DNA of 64,000 bases, from the NCBI RefSeq assembly GCF_028640845.1, contig NC_080546.1:67671205-67735204 (forward strand). Direction: 5' to 3'. A program made the translations under genes and the position numbers. This document shows positions 32,630 to 42,135 of the stretch, piece by piece (the first letter of the stretch is position 1; every line of letters starts with the position of its first letter). The notes beneath the pieces are model-generated. The model ran no database searches. It was not told where the DNA came from and worked only from the letters and a program-made list of their open reading frames with translations. This DNA is from Ahaetulla prasina (taxonomy: Eukaryota > Chordata > Lepidosauria > Squamata > Colubridae).

Positions 32630-33868
32630 TAATAACAATAATAATAACAACAACAACAACAACAATAATAATTTAATTTTTATACCGCCCTTCTCCCGAA
32701 GGATTCAGGGTGGTTCACAGCCAGATAAAAACCAACAATAAATAGATACAATACAGATAAAAACACTGATAAAAATCTTATTAAATTTGGCCCCTAGATT
32801 AAAATACATAAAACCATAAAACCCCATTTAAAATTACGAATAATAATACTAATTTTATGCCAGTCCTGCACTGAAGAATAAATACGTCTTCAGCTTGCGG
32901 TGGAAGGTCCGGAGATTAGGAAGTTGACGAAGTCCTGGGGGAAGCTCATTCCAGAGAGTAGGGGCCCCCACAGAGAAGGCCCTCCCCCTGGGGGCCGCCA
33001 GCCGACATTGTTTGGCTGACGGCACCCTGAGGAGGCCCTCCCTATGGGAGCGCATGGGTCGGTGGGAGGCAAACAGTGGCAGAAGGCGATCCCGTAGATA
33101 ACCCGGTCCTAAGCCATGGAGCGCTTTAAAGATGGTAACCAACACCTTGAAGTGCACCCAGAAGACCACAGGCAGCCAGTGCAGCTTGCGCAGGAGAGGT
33201 GTTATATGGGAGCCATGAGTGGCTCCCTCTATCACCCATGCAGCCGCATTCTGGACCAACTGAAGCCTCCGGGTGCTCTTCAAGGGGAGCCCCATGTAGA
33301 GAGCATTGCAGTAGTCCAGGTGAGAAGTGACGAGAGCATGAGTGACTGTGCATAGGGAATCCCGGTCTAGAAAGGGGCGCAACTGGCGAATCAGGCGTAC
33401 CTGATAAAAAGCTCTCCTGGAGACGGTCGTCAGGTGATCTTCAAAAGACAACCGCCCATCCAGGAGAACGCCCAAGTTGCACACCCTCTCCATTGGGGCC
33501 AATGACTCGCCCCCAACAGTCAACCGCGGCTGCAGCTGGCTGTACTGGGATGCCAGCATCCACAGCCACTCCATCTTGGAGGGGTTGAGCTTGAGCCTGT
33601 TTCTCCCCATCCAGACCCGCACGGCCTCCAGACACCGGGACAGCACTTCGACAGCTTCGTTGGGGTGGCCTGGGGTGGAAATGTACAGCTGAGTGTCATC
33701 AGCGTATAGTTGGTAACTCACCCCAAAACCACTGATGATCTGTGATGTTGAACAGGAGAGGCGAGAGAACCGACCCCTGCGGCACCCCACACATGAGGCG
33801 CCTCGTGGTCGATCTCTGCCCTCCTGCCAACACTGTCTGTGACCGGTCGGAGAGATAGGACGAACCTA
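32630..33868 (-). pseudogene. L2 LINE copy C, RT C-terminal half
   Basis: On the minus strand: [108 protein letters not shown], and AFSVGAPTLWNELPPGLRQL down to AGLA at 32855. A small deletion in the VPQG region shifts the frame, but 311 codons are open (32855-33790). The 3' UTR (32672-32854) ends in an AT-rich microsatellite at 32630-32671. It is 5'-truncated and inserted in CR1. Confidence 0.9.
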
Positions 33869-34071
33869 GATAAAACTTGGAAAAGATTCCTTGGAGGGAA
33901 AACAACTCAAGAATCTCTGGGAAACTCTGAAAAATATGATCATAAAAGCTCAAACCAGCACAATACCACTGAAAAAGAAAAACAAGAAATCCAAGAAGAA
34001 ACCAGCATGGCTGCACAAAGATCTCTCTGACAATTTGAAAGAAAAAAAGATCAGCACAAAAAATGGAATGA
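33869..34071 (+). pseudogene. CR1 LINE, right part after L2 insertion
   Basis: The frame reads KNLWETLKNMIIKAQTSTIP and KPAWLHKDLSDNLKEKK, the CR1 ORF2 linker between endonuclease and RT (compare 57590-57720). It continues from 32629 across L2 copy C. It ends where Gypsy gag begins. Confidence 0.8.
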
Positions 34072-34112
34072 ATGGTACCTAGCGGTGGAGGAAGCTGAGA
34101 TCAACATGACCC
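34072..34112 (+). pseudogene. Ty3/Gypsy gag sliver left of a hAT insertion
   Basis: Residues WYLAVEEAEINMTRN match the gag block WYTLTAEVEID of the copies at 30.4-31.2 kb and 62.9 kb. Gag resumes at 36127 after the hAT-ended unit. Confidence 0.65.
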
Positions 34113-34242
34113 GAAACCAGGGATGAAATGCTCCCGGTTCAGACCGATCGCCCAATCCGGTAGCGATGGCGGCTGCTGGTTTGGAGAACCGGTAGCAAAA
34201 ATCCCTGGCCCCGCCCCCTGCCCCTGCTGAGACGTGCCATTA

Positions 34243-34507
34243 TCAGGTTTCTGCCTCAATTAACTTAGCTGGTATATCCTTCCTGGTATATACAAAAATT
34301 CCATGCTTCTTTTCCAAAGCTGATGCAACAAAATGTTTACCTAATTTTGAGTTTATTAAGTATTTTTGGTCTGATAATTTGATATGTGTCTCTTGCAGGC
34401 AAATCACATCATTTTTAAATTGTTTCAAGTAGTGAAATATTTTCCTTCTTTTCTGAGCTGAATTCAAGCCATTAACATTCCATGACAAAATTCTATTTGC
34501 CATTACT
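34243..34507 (-). pseudogene. L1 ORF2 start (truncated endonuclease)
   Basis: It begins with an ATG that overlaps the ORF1 stop (ATGGCAAATAG) and reads RILSWNVNGLNSAQKRRKIF and VICLQETHIKLSDQKYL, the first two catalytic blocks (N, E) of the L1 endonuclease. It stops after about 80 residues, near KLIEAET, where hAT sequence takes over. Confidence 0.88.
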
Positions 34508-35521
34508 GGCCTCCTGAAGCTTTGAAGCAAACAACGGAAGATCCTCCTCCGGTATCTTCCGTCTGGCTCCTCCCACAGCTTCCATACTGGGGTCCTGACT
34601 TTTACTTTGAGACTGTTGCTCTTCTTTACGCTTAAGAGCTCCTCTTGTCACCCTTTGCTCTTGTGGTTCCTCTAATGCTGGCAGCAATAAAGGCTCTTGG
34701 ATCACCACGCCTTCTTGAATCTCTTGAAGTTTTTCTATCACTTCTGTTTCAACTTTCAAAACTGTAGAAAGAAAATCCTTTGCCTTTAAAACAGTTTCAA
34801 TTCTATATCTCCTTCCTTGATAAAATACTGTCAGTCCAACTTGCACCTCCCTTCTAAATTGAATCTGATGTTTTTTAAGTTCTTGTGTAAAAAAAACAAA
34901 TTCCTTCCTATCTCTTAACATCTTGGAAGGAATCTCTTTCAACACCTTCAGCTCCTGTTCTCCAATTTTTAAAGTTGTCTGATATGAAACTTGCAGAATC
35001 TGATTTCTCATAGTCCTTTTCACAAAATAAACCACAATGTCCCGAGGAAGCTTTCTCTGTCTTGCAATCCAGGAATTAACTCTATATATTTTATCAATTT
35101 GGTAAGCTACCTCTTGGGGTTCCACTTCAATAAATTCAGCCAATGCTTCTGATATAATTTTTCTTAAGTCTTCTCCTCGCTGTTCTTGCATACCACGAAT
35201 TCTAAGAGCTCCTTCCATAAGTTTATATTGTAATATCACAACCTGATCTTCATTTTGATCCACTTTTTTCTGAACACCTTGCATTTTATCTTCTAAATGC
35301 TTATTTGACTGAGAGATCTGTTGCAAATCCTCTTCCAATCCCTCAATTTTTTTACTCAGTCCTTGAACTGCCATGAGAATATCTTCTCTTATTTTTGCAT
35401 TAAAATTCTCCATCATCTCTTTTTGCCTATCTTCAGAAAGTTTTAATTGTACTTTCAATATATCCTCAAGACTTGGTTCAGATCCCCTTCTTCCAGAAGG
35501 CTTTAAAGGTTTAGCTGCCAT
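34493..35521 (-). CDS. L1 ORF1 protein, intact frame
   Basis: An uninterrupted 342-codon frame. Residues 20-110 form a charged heptad-rich coiled coil (KLSEDRQKEMMENFNAKIRE, GLEEDLQQISQSNKHLEDKM). Residues about 95-200 resemble the RRM-like domain (ALRIRGMQEQRGEDLRKIIS). Residues about 205-270 form the C-terminal domain with LKEIPSKMLRDRKEFVFFTQ and VGLTVFYQGRRYRIETVLKA. The basic/Gln-rich tail ends ATNGK-like (SNGK). Known: L1 ORF1p trimerises, binds RNA and acts as a chaperone in the L1 RNP. ATG at 35521 is chosen as the first in frame. The copy at 42136 shares the C-terminal half. It lies inside hAT termini, so it is probably not expressed as L1. Confidence 0.85.
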   Translation of the reverse strand: MAAKPLKPSGRRGSEPSLEDILKVQLKLSEDRQKEMMENFNAKIREDILMAVQGLSKKIEGLEEDLQQISQSNKHLEDKMQGVQKKVDQNEDQVVILQYKLMEGALRIRGMQEQRGEDLRKIISEALAEFIEVEPQEVAYQIDKIYRVNSWIARQRKLPRDIVVYFVKRTMRNQILQVSYQTTLKIGEQELKVLKEIPSKMLRDRKEFVFFTQELKKHQIQFRREVQVGLTVFYQGRRYRIETVLKAKDFLSTVLKVETEVIEKLQEIQEGVVIQEPLLLPALEEPQEQRVTRGALKRKEEQQSQSKSQDPSMEAVGGARRKIPEEDLPLFASKLQEASNGK

Positions 35522-36105
35522 TCTGTCTTCAAAAGAATCAGGAATTTAAACTTAACAACTTTCCTTTACTCCATTCAGTATAAGAGAACTCCGTTTGTAA
35601 CAATCCACAAATAACGCTACTTTGTTGTACTAAAAAATTTTACTTTCACTTTCAGACGCCATTTTAAAAGTCAATTAATCAGAGACAAAGAAAGGTTTCA
35701 GGTTTCAAAAAGGGAGTCGGTATACTTGCCGTGTTGATTCTACATCAAAGATCGAACGCTTGTGAAATTCCCGTCTGCTTATAAAATCAATCAATTTAAT
35801 AAGTCCTTTTGAGCAGAAGTGACTCTCCTACTCCTTTTTCCTGAAAAAAAACAGGAGCGCGTTTGAAGTTGGAGATAGTGGAATTCGGTGGGATCATAAA
35901 TCCAGGAAAATTCGCTCTTAAGAGCAAACCCCCTGTCTAGATCTACCACTTTTCCACAACTCTGCATAACCCTCTTATGCCCAAAGGGTATGCTAAGCTC
36001 AGTGAACAGTGATTTATACTGTTTCACTGACTTTTACGATCTTCTAACGCGGAGTGCCCTGTTAGAGCACCCGGCAGGAGCGGTGACGTCACTGGAGCCT
36101 CCAGT
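35522..36105 (-). other. Putative L1 5' UTR
   Basis: Upstream of L1 ORF1 on the minus strand; moderate GC, with CTCCAGTGACGTCACCGCTC (a CRE-like TGACGTCA) near its outer end and GACGCCATTTT-like sequence at 35652. It is assigned to L1 by position only. Confidence 0.5.
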
Positions 36106-36126
36106 AGGCAAAATTTTTAGATTTCA

Positions 36127-37650
36127 CCCCTGCTCAAAACCAATACCGGGGTTGGGGGTAGAGCTTGGAGAAGATCCCCACCCCAGGGGAAGAGGGACCT
36201 TTTCAAGCCACAAACAGCCTTAGCACTGAGACCATCAGGCTGCTTCAAGGGGGGGAAAAGGGACACCACGCAGCAGAGTGCCGTTCAAAGATTCTCGCCA
36301 GGAAGCCAGAATGACTTGTCTGGAGGGAAATCTGTGAAATCAACCCCTGAGGGAAAGAAACCACTTTGAGAAGCAGAGAAACCATGGAGTTTCGCACCTC
36401 CTCCACCCCAGAAGAAGGAACTCTACTCCCTTCATGTCCATCCAAAAGTGACTCAGATGATGACCTGCTTGTAAGTGACCCAATCAAGCCCCTCACTCTA
36501 CCCCTAAGACTTTTCACCCCTAGCCAGGGGAGAAGAGAGGAGATATCAGTTTTATTGGACTCAGGTTGCACCCGGTGCCTAATTAGCTCAGCCCTGATGA
36601 GGAAATTGGGGATCCATCTTAAGAAACTGAAAACCCCCATCACATTCTGCCAACTAGATGGGACAGTAGCAGGGGAGGGGGGAACCAACCATTTTTGCCA
36701 CTGAACCTCTGCAAATAAACATGGGGAGCCATGCCAAAATGCTCATGTTTATCATAGCACCCAGAATGGAATGGCTGCTAGTCGTGGGCCTCACATGGCT
36801 GAGGAAATGGAACCTAAAAATAAATTGGAAGAAGGAGTCTATAAGATTCCAGGGGGACATGACATTTGCAGTTGCAATAGACAAAAACCCCAGAATAAAG
36901 CGGGGGCAATGCTCAGCTGGGCTGTAACAATCCAGGAGATCCCAAAAGAATACAGGGACCTAGCCGACGTATTTAGTGAACAAGGCTCCGATAGCCCCCC
37001 CCCCCAGCCACCAATTGTGTAATCGAAATATTGCCGGGACTAAACTTCCCAAACCAAAAATGTATAGCATGTGCCCCTGAGAACTTGACGAGATAAGTGC
37101 GTTCATTGACAAAAACCAAGAGAGGGGATTCATTGAGCCTACCCAGCCAAAAACTGCAGTGCCAGTACTCTTCCATGAGAAAAAAGATGGTACTTTGCAC
37201 CTTTGCGTGGACTACCGGAACCTGAATATGGTAAGCATAGAAAATATGTATCCCCTCCCTCTCATGAAAGACACCTCTCGAAGGAGAAAAATCTTCTCCA
37301 AACTGGACTTATGAGAGACCCATTACCGCATCAGAATAAGGGAAGGGGACAAATGGAAAACCATATTTAATACCCACTGGGCTGCTACCAATTTAAAGTT
37401 CTACCATTTGGATTACAGGATGCCCCAGCTGTTTCTATGCAGCTAATCAACAAGGTGCTACGCGAACATTTATACAAAAGGTTTTTGGTTTAGCTTAATG
37501 ACATTTTAATATACACAGAAACAAACATGTAAAATTAATCAGGGCAGTCCTAAATAAACTACAGGCAGCCAAACTCTATGCAAAACTTTCCAAATGTGAA
37601 TTCCACCAGGAGAAAATAGACTATCTTGGATACCATATCTCCCACTCCCG
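36127..37650 (+). pseudogene. Ty3/Gypsy gag end, protease and RT fragment
   Basis: From left: a degraded zinc knuckle near 36241 (GCFKGGKR in one frame, GHHAAEC in another); protease with VLLDSGCTRCLISSALMRKL and FCQLDGTVAGE; MGSHAKMLMFIIAP and LTWLRKWNLKINW; the pre-RT linker IQEIPKEYRDLADVFSEQ; then RT pieces [29 protein letters not shown] and FHQEKIDYLGYHIS. Frameshifts and stops are numerous. Order and motifs match the minus-strand Gypsy at 28-32 kb, here with RT present. It ends where L3-like LINE sequence starts. Confidence 0.88.
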
Positions 37651-38202
37651 GAAATGCCATAAGATTTTAGTTTTAGAAGTAGCTTGTGTACCACTGAATC
37701 AAAAGCTTTACAGAAGTCTATATTTATTTATTTTATTTATTTATAATTTAATTTTTATATCGCCCTTCTCCCGAAGGACTCAGGGCGGTTTACAGCCATC
37801 AATTGCATCTATTGATTTACCCTGGTTGAGTTTTGAAGTCCATATGTTTTTGCAGTGTAATAGTTGCAGATTGCAGGACAATTTTTTTCTAAAGCCAAAT
37901 TGCTTGTTAGAGAGTAGGTTGTTAGTCTTTAAGTAGAGGGTAATGGATTGCTTTATGATTGATTCCATGAATTTGCAGTGACACAACATAATGAAATTCA
38001 TCTGTAATTATCAACTAGGCTGGGGTCACCCTTTTTGAAGATAGGGATGACCATAGCTAGTGACCATAAGTTAGATAAGAAGTTGGTTCTGAAAACTATT
38101 TTGTAGTTTATGCTAAGTGGTTCTGCTATGGTGGTTGAGAGCTTCTTTAGGAAGTAGGTACATAATCCATCAGGGCCAATCGATAGAGATGGTTTTAGGT
38201 TG
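37651..38202 (-). pseudogene. L3-like LINE reverse transcriptase (3' part)
   Basis: Minus-strand coding: SIGPDGLCTYFLKKLSTTIA, LWSLAMVIPIFKKGDPSLVD and NYR, then FMESIIKQSITLYLKTNNLL, SNKQFGFRKKLSCNLQLLHC and IDFCKAFDSVVHKLLLKL. These are CR1-superfamily RT blocks 0-3 but clearly distinct from the CR1 and L2 families here. The element continues upstream at 40174. An L2 tail lies at 37722-37797 between the last two blocks. It is truncated before YADD. Confidence 0.8.
37722..37797 (-). repeat. L2 3' tail only
   Basis: TATCGCCCTTCTCCCGAAGG, ACTCAGGGCGGTTTACAGCC after an (ATTT)n-like tract is the reversed L2 3' terminus, an extremely 5'-truncated insertion. Confidence 0.88.
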
Positions 38203-40155
38203 AGAGGTGTGGCCAGCATCGTGATGAGATGGACGCGAACCCTTGGAGCTCTGGGGGAGTGCCTAAAATCCCATCGTATGGGGGTCCGTAATGGACCATA
38301 GCTGTCCTGCAGGGACAGCGAAGAAAGAAGGAACTGCCGGAGCGAACAGGGAAGTTACAAATACTCTGCAGCACCAGTCTTTTAGCCTTCGACCCAGCGA
38401 TGAGGACTGCAGCTACCACAAGCTGCCGAAGTCGGGACGGCCACAAAGATCATACAAGAGGCTGAAGTGGTGAAATTGAACAAAGTATTGAAGCCGGGTG
38501 AGTGAACATCAACTCATGGAGAGGCATTTTATAATTGACTTTTGCAACAAGCCTTAAAAAAACCTGAAATGGTGGCTAAATTGAAAAAGATTGTTGATAC
38601 AATTGGAAAAAAATATGGAAACAGTACCCAAAGACCTGACAAGAATTTGGCTTCTGAAATTGAAGTCTAGAGCCTTTAAACTAAAAGAGAAAAATAGAAC
38701 TATTGATCAAAATTGGAAATTTGGATAATTTGGAAATTCTGTTTTTTTAAACAACTGATTAAAGACTAAAAACAGGGAAAAAGGATTTAAAACTGGACTC
38801 TGATGGAATATCTCCGATTTCCTCTACATTCCATGGATTTGGACTAAGCAAAGTATTAAATTGAAACTATGTATTTTAAAGGGGACAAATTGGAAAAAGA
38901 GAAAGTAAATTGAAACAAAATAAGGTGCAGCTCTAAACAAAGACAAAATGGATACTTTTGCTAATTGTGGATTGGAATCGTGGACTATAGAATGACATCT
39001 AAAGGTGGAAGAGAAACTACAAGCACATAGTCATTGTTGAACAGCTCCTATGACTGTGATAAGAAATAGTGAGAAATTTAAGAGAGGTTTCTACTAACAA
39101 GCTGACTGACCTTCACAAAAATAAAAATTACAACTACAAAGAGTGAAGCAGAGAACAACTGAAACTAAGAAAAGTACACAAATGATTTTTAAGCAAAGAC
39201 CACAAGAAATAACTATAAGACTGGAGGGAAAATAATGATTTATATAAAAAAATAGCTGCTTTTAGCGGTGACAGTGAATAAAGAAACTATGATGTTAAAA
39301 TATAAATTGAAGGGATTACATAAAGGTTATTAGAGAGATACAAAGAAGGGGGAAGGAGGGAAAAGGGAGAAATAATAGAAATATAAGACAAGCTAAGATG
39401 ATATTGAACTTTAAGCGAATAATAACTATTGAAATAATTTAAAACTTCTAAGAGATGAGAATATACAAAGCTAAGCATAATTTTTTTTGAAATAAGAGAA
39501 ATGTTTGCTCCTTTTCACTTTTGTTTTTCCATTATATTGTTAAAGAAATGATTGATATTGAAGCTACAGAAATGAGCAGAACTTTATTGAAATATCTGAA
39601 GCAAGGAACTTTAAAGGAAAATAAGAAGGGATTTAATATAGATCAAGATTGAAATATTAAAGATGAGAATTTAATGCATAAGAGGTTTTTTTTTGAAATA
39701 TCAAAGAGATGAGAACTATGTATAAGAGATTTTTGAAATGATGAACGTTAGTTGGTTTTACCTTGTTCTTTATTTTTTGTTGTTTTTCTTTCGATAAAAA
39801 TAAGAAAAATAATTTTTTTAAAATATATATATATTGTGAAATGTAATGATTATATAAAGGTTGAAAAGAAAGAAAATTGTAATTGGGAATATAGGGTTTT
39901 AATTTAGTTGGGGGGGATAAGAAGGGGGGCAAAAGGGAGGGTAGACTTGATTAAAGAGTTAAATTCAGGACAGAGGGTTAGATTGAATTTTTTAGCTAGA
40001 GATATGCAAATAATTAAATCAAAAGGGGGGAATGGAAGTAGATTTGATAAAATATACAATGAGGGTGGTAGAAATTTGAATTGGGTTTGACTATGTACCT
40101 GACTGATACTTTGTTCAAAAAATATGATGTTTGTGGTTTGTTTGTTTTTAAAAAG
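38203..40155 (+). mobile_element. A-rich non-autonomous retroposon with 18-bp duplication
   Basis: AGAGATGGTTTTAGGTTG occurs exactly at 38185-38202 and 40156-40173, framing this 1953-bp insertion in an L3-like LINE. A GC-rich head (38220-38480, AGCGAAGAAAGAAGGAACTG, CTGCCGAAGTCGGGACG) is followed by strongly A-rich sequence with no meaningful frame. The tail has TTTGTTCAAAAAATATG and TTTTTAAAAAG. A second copy is reversed at 50170-52059. Long duplications and an A-rich end suggest L1-type mobilisation (inferred). Confidence 0.75.
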
Positions 40156-40173
40156 AGAGATGGTTTTAGGTTG

Positions 40174-41527
40174 CATAGTGGCTTTTCGACAGCATCTTCT
40201 GTGAAGTCGACATGTAGTAGATCATTGTGAGTAGTTGTGGTACGATTGGGAAATGAGGGGCATGAGCCATTGCTGTTTGCAAAGACTGAGCCAAAGAATG
40301 TGTTGAAGAGGTTGGCCTTAATGGTTTCATCATTACAGTCTTTCCCATTTGGTTCTTTTAGTGGTGGGATGGATTTTGAGTCTTTAAGTTTGTTGTTTAC
40401 GAAATTGTAGAAGGCCCGGGTGGATTTAGTGCATATGAGGTTTTCCTCTTGTTTGCTGTGATAACTGATGCATTCTGCCTTTATCTATTGGCATAAGGTT
40501 TTGTAGTGACTTTTGAAGTTAGCTACGTAGCCAGTTTTGTTTTTGTGTCAAAGAGGGTTTTGTTTTTTTGTCTGAAGCGTCCTTATTGTTATGGGTAATT
40601 TATTTTTCCTGGTTTTGGGGGTTATTAGTAGTATATATAGTTTGATGATTCTTTTGACTTCTTGCAAAAAATGTTATAATGGTCTTCGGCATTGATGCAA
40701 CCAGTGAATAGAGTTTGCCAATCAAGAGATGAAAGGTCATCAGTTATGAGATCATAGTTGGTTTTTCTAAAGTTATACTTTGGGATTCCATCATTTTGAT
40801 TGTCTATATGAGGATGTAAGTTGAAATAAAAGTCTATCATGCTATGGTCACTGTTGGAAAAACAGTAGCTCATAAATTGAATTTAAACTGTTGCAAAAGA
40901 TGAGATCAAGGCAGTTGTTGTGTCTAGTGTTATTAGTTACTAGTTGATCAAGTCCCAGATTAGTTACAGCATTGTACAGGGTTGCATGTATGGGTTCAGT
41001 TGTACATTCATTTAGGATCCAATTAATAAGAGGTAGTTTTAGGCCACCAAAAGGGTAAGGGCAGGAGGCTTCCCATGTTAGTAGTGATGTTAGGTTGTTT
41101 GCATGTACAAGGTACATAATCAGGGGCTCTGCAAAGTATGAAGCAAATTATGGTGTTTAGGGAAAGGTCGCATACAATGGTCTCAGGAAGAACTAACTCC
41201 TGTGTAACTTGAATATTTTTTAGATTTAGAGATTTTTTATAGAAGATAGGAACACCACCCCCTCTGTGGATTTCATGGTTGGACCTATACATGTGATAGT
41301 CTCTTACTGTGGTAATGGTGTCTGGTAGTGATGAATTCAGCCACATCTCACATACAAATATAATTCTGAATATAGTTGTATTTAGTAGAAGAAGGAATTC
41401 TGGTATTCTAGGCTTCGTGAATTAAGTAGTTTGCACTTAAAGTCTGTGGCAGTGGATTTTGAGGACTTTAGGGGCGTGCATGCCTAGTTGGTTGTTGGGA
41501 TGGTGGTTATTGGGGCGCCAACAGTTG
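40174..41527 (-). pseudogene. L3-like LINE endonuclease and linker
   Basis: On the minus strand: CKLLNSRSLEYQ, FVCEMWLNSSLPDT (catalytic E block), NHEIHRGGGVPIFYKKSLNL, PFWWPKTTSY-like positions, and the later blocks NTRHNNCLDLIFCNSL, SDHSMIDFYFNL and YNFRKTNYDLI. Several frameshifts separate the pieces. It is cut on the 5' side by the composite insertion at 41528-46503. Its N-terminal part is at 46504-46870. Confidence 0.75.
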
Positions 41528-41531
41528 TTCT

Positions 41532-41596
41532 TAATTCTAAAAAACCTAATTCTAAAAAACCTAATTCTAAAACCTAATTCTAAAAAACCTAATTCT
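41532..41596. repeat. 15-bp tandem repeat at an insertion junction
   Basis: TAATTCTAAAAAACC is repeated four times (one unit shortened to 13 bp) plus a partial copy, at the left edge of the composite LINE insertion. Confidence 0.9.
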
Positions 41597-42135
41597 GCGT
41601 AGCTTCTTTTCCAAAAACTCTACACTACTAACCAGAGCATTCAAAACATTTGCCAGACCCATTCTTGAATACAGCTCATCTGTCTGGAACTCATACCACA
41701 TCTCTGACATTAATACAATTGAACGAGTCCAGAAATATTTTACAAGAAGAGTTCTCCGCTCCTCTGTAAACAACAAAATACCTTATTTCACCAGACTTGA
41801 AATCCTGGGATTAGAAAACTTAGAACTCCGCTGACTCTGACAAGACCTGTGTTTAACACAGAGAATCATCTATTGCAATGTCCTTCTTGTTAAAGACTAC
41901 TTCAGCTTCAATCGCAATAATACAAGAGCAAACAATAGATTCAAACTTAATGTTAACCGCTTCAATCTTGATTGCAGAAAATATGACTTCAGTAACAGAG
42001 TTGTTAATGCTTGGAATACACTACCTGACTCTGGTCTCCTCTCCAACTCCCAAAAGCTTTAACCAAAAACTGTCTACCATTGACCTCACCCCATTCCTAA
42101 GAGGACTATAAGGGGCATGCATAAGTGCACAAAAG
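41597..42135 (+). pseudogene. L3-like LINE C-terminus, plus strand
   Basis: Plus-strand coding: RTFARPILEYSSSVWNSYHI, ERVQKYFTRRVLRSSVNNK, RLEILGLENLEL, then NRFNLDCRKYDFSNRVVNAW and the end TIDLTPFLRGL at 42111. This is the C-terminal domain of the family that is on the minus strand around it. It ends AAGGGGCATGCATAAGTGCA and joins directly to L1 at 42136, without the expected 3' UTR seen at 12650-12940. Confidence 0.82.

Larger units (their letters stand above)
34113..36126. mobile_element. hAT-ended unit carrying part of L1
   Basis: The left end is CAGGGATGAAATGCTCCCGG, followed by AATCCGGTAGCGATGGCGGC and GAGAACCGGTAGCAAAAATC. The right end is AAATTTTTAGATTTCACCCCTG. These are the two ends of the family at 7527-7872. 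Flanking octamers CCCGAAAC and CTCAAAAC differ by two transitions. Gag of one Gypsy copy is found on both sides, so the whole 2.0 kb behaves as one insertion. Its middle (about 34233-36105) is L1 on the minus strand without an L1 3' end or poly(A). Confidence 0.65.

Noticed and set aside
32855..33790. 311-codon open frame as a host gene
   Set aside because: It is the C-terminal half of L2 RT with YADD and the L2 C-terminal blocks, 5'-truncated, followed by an L2 3' UTR.
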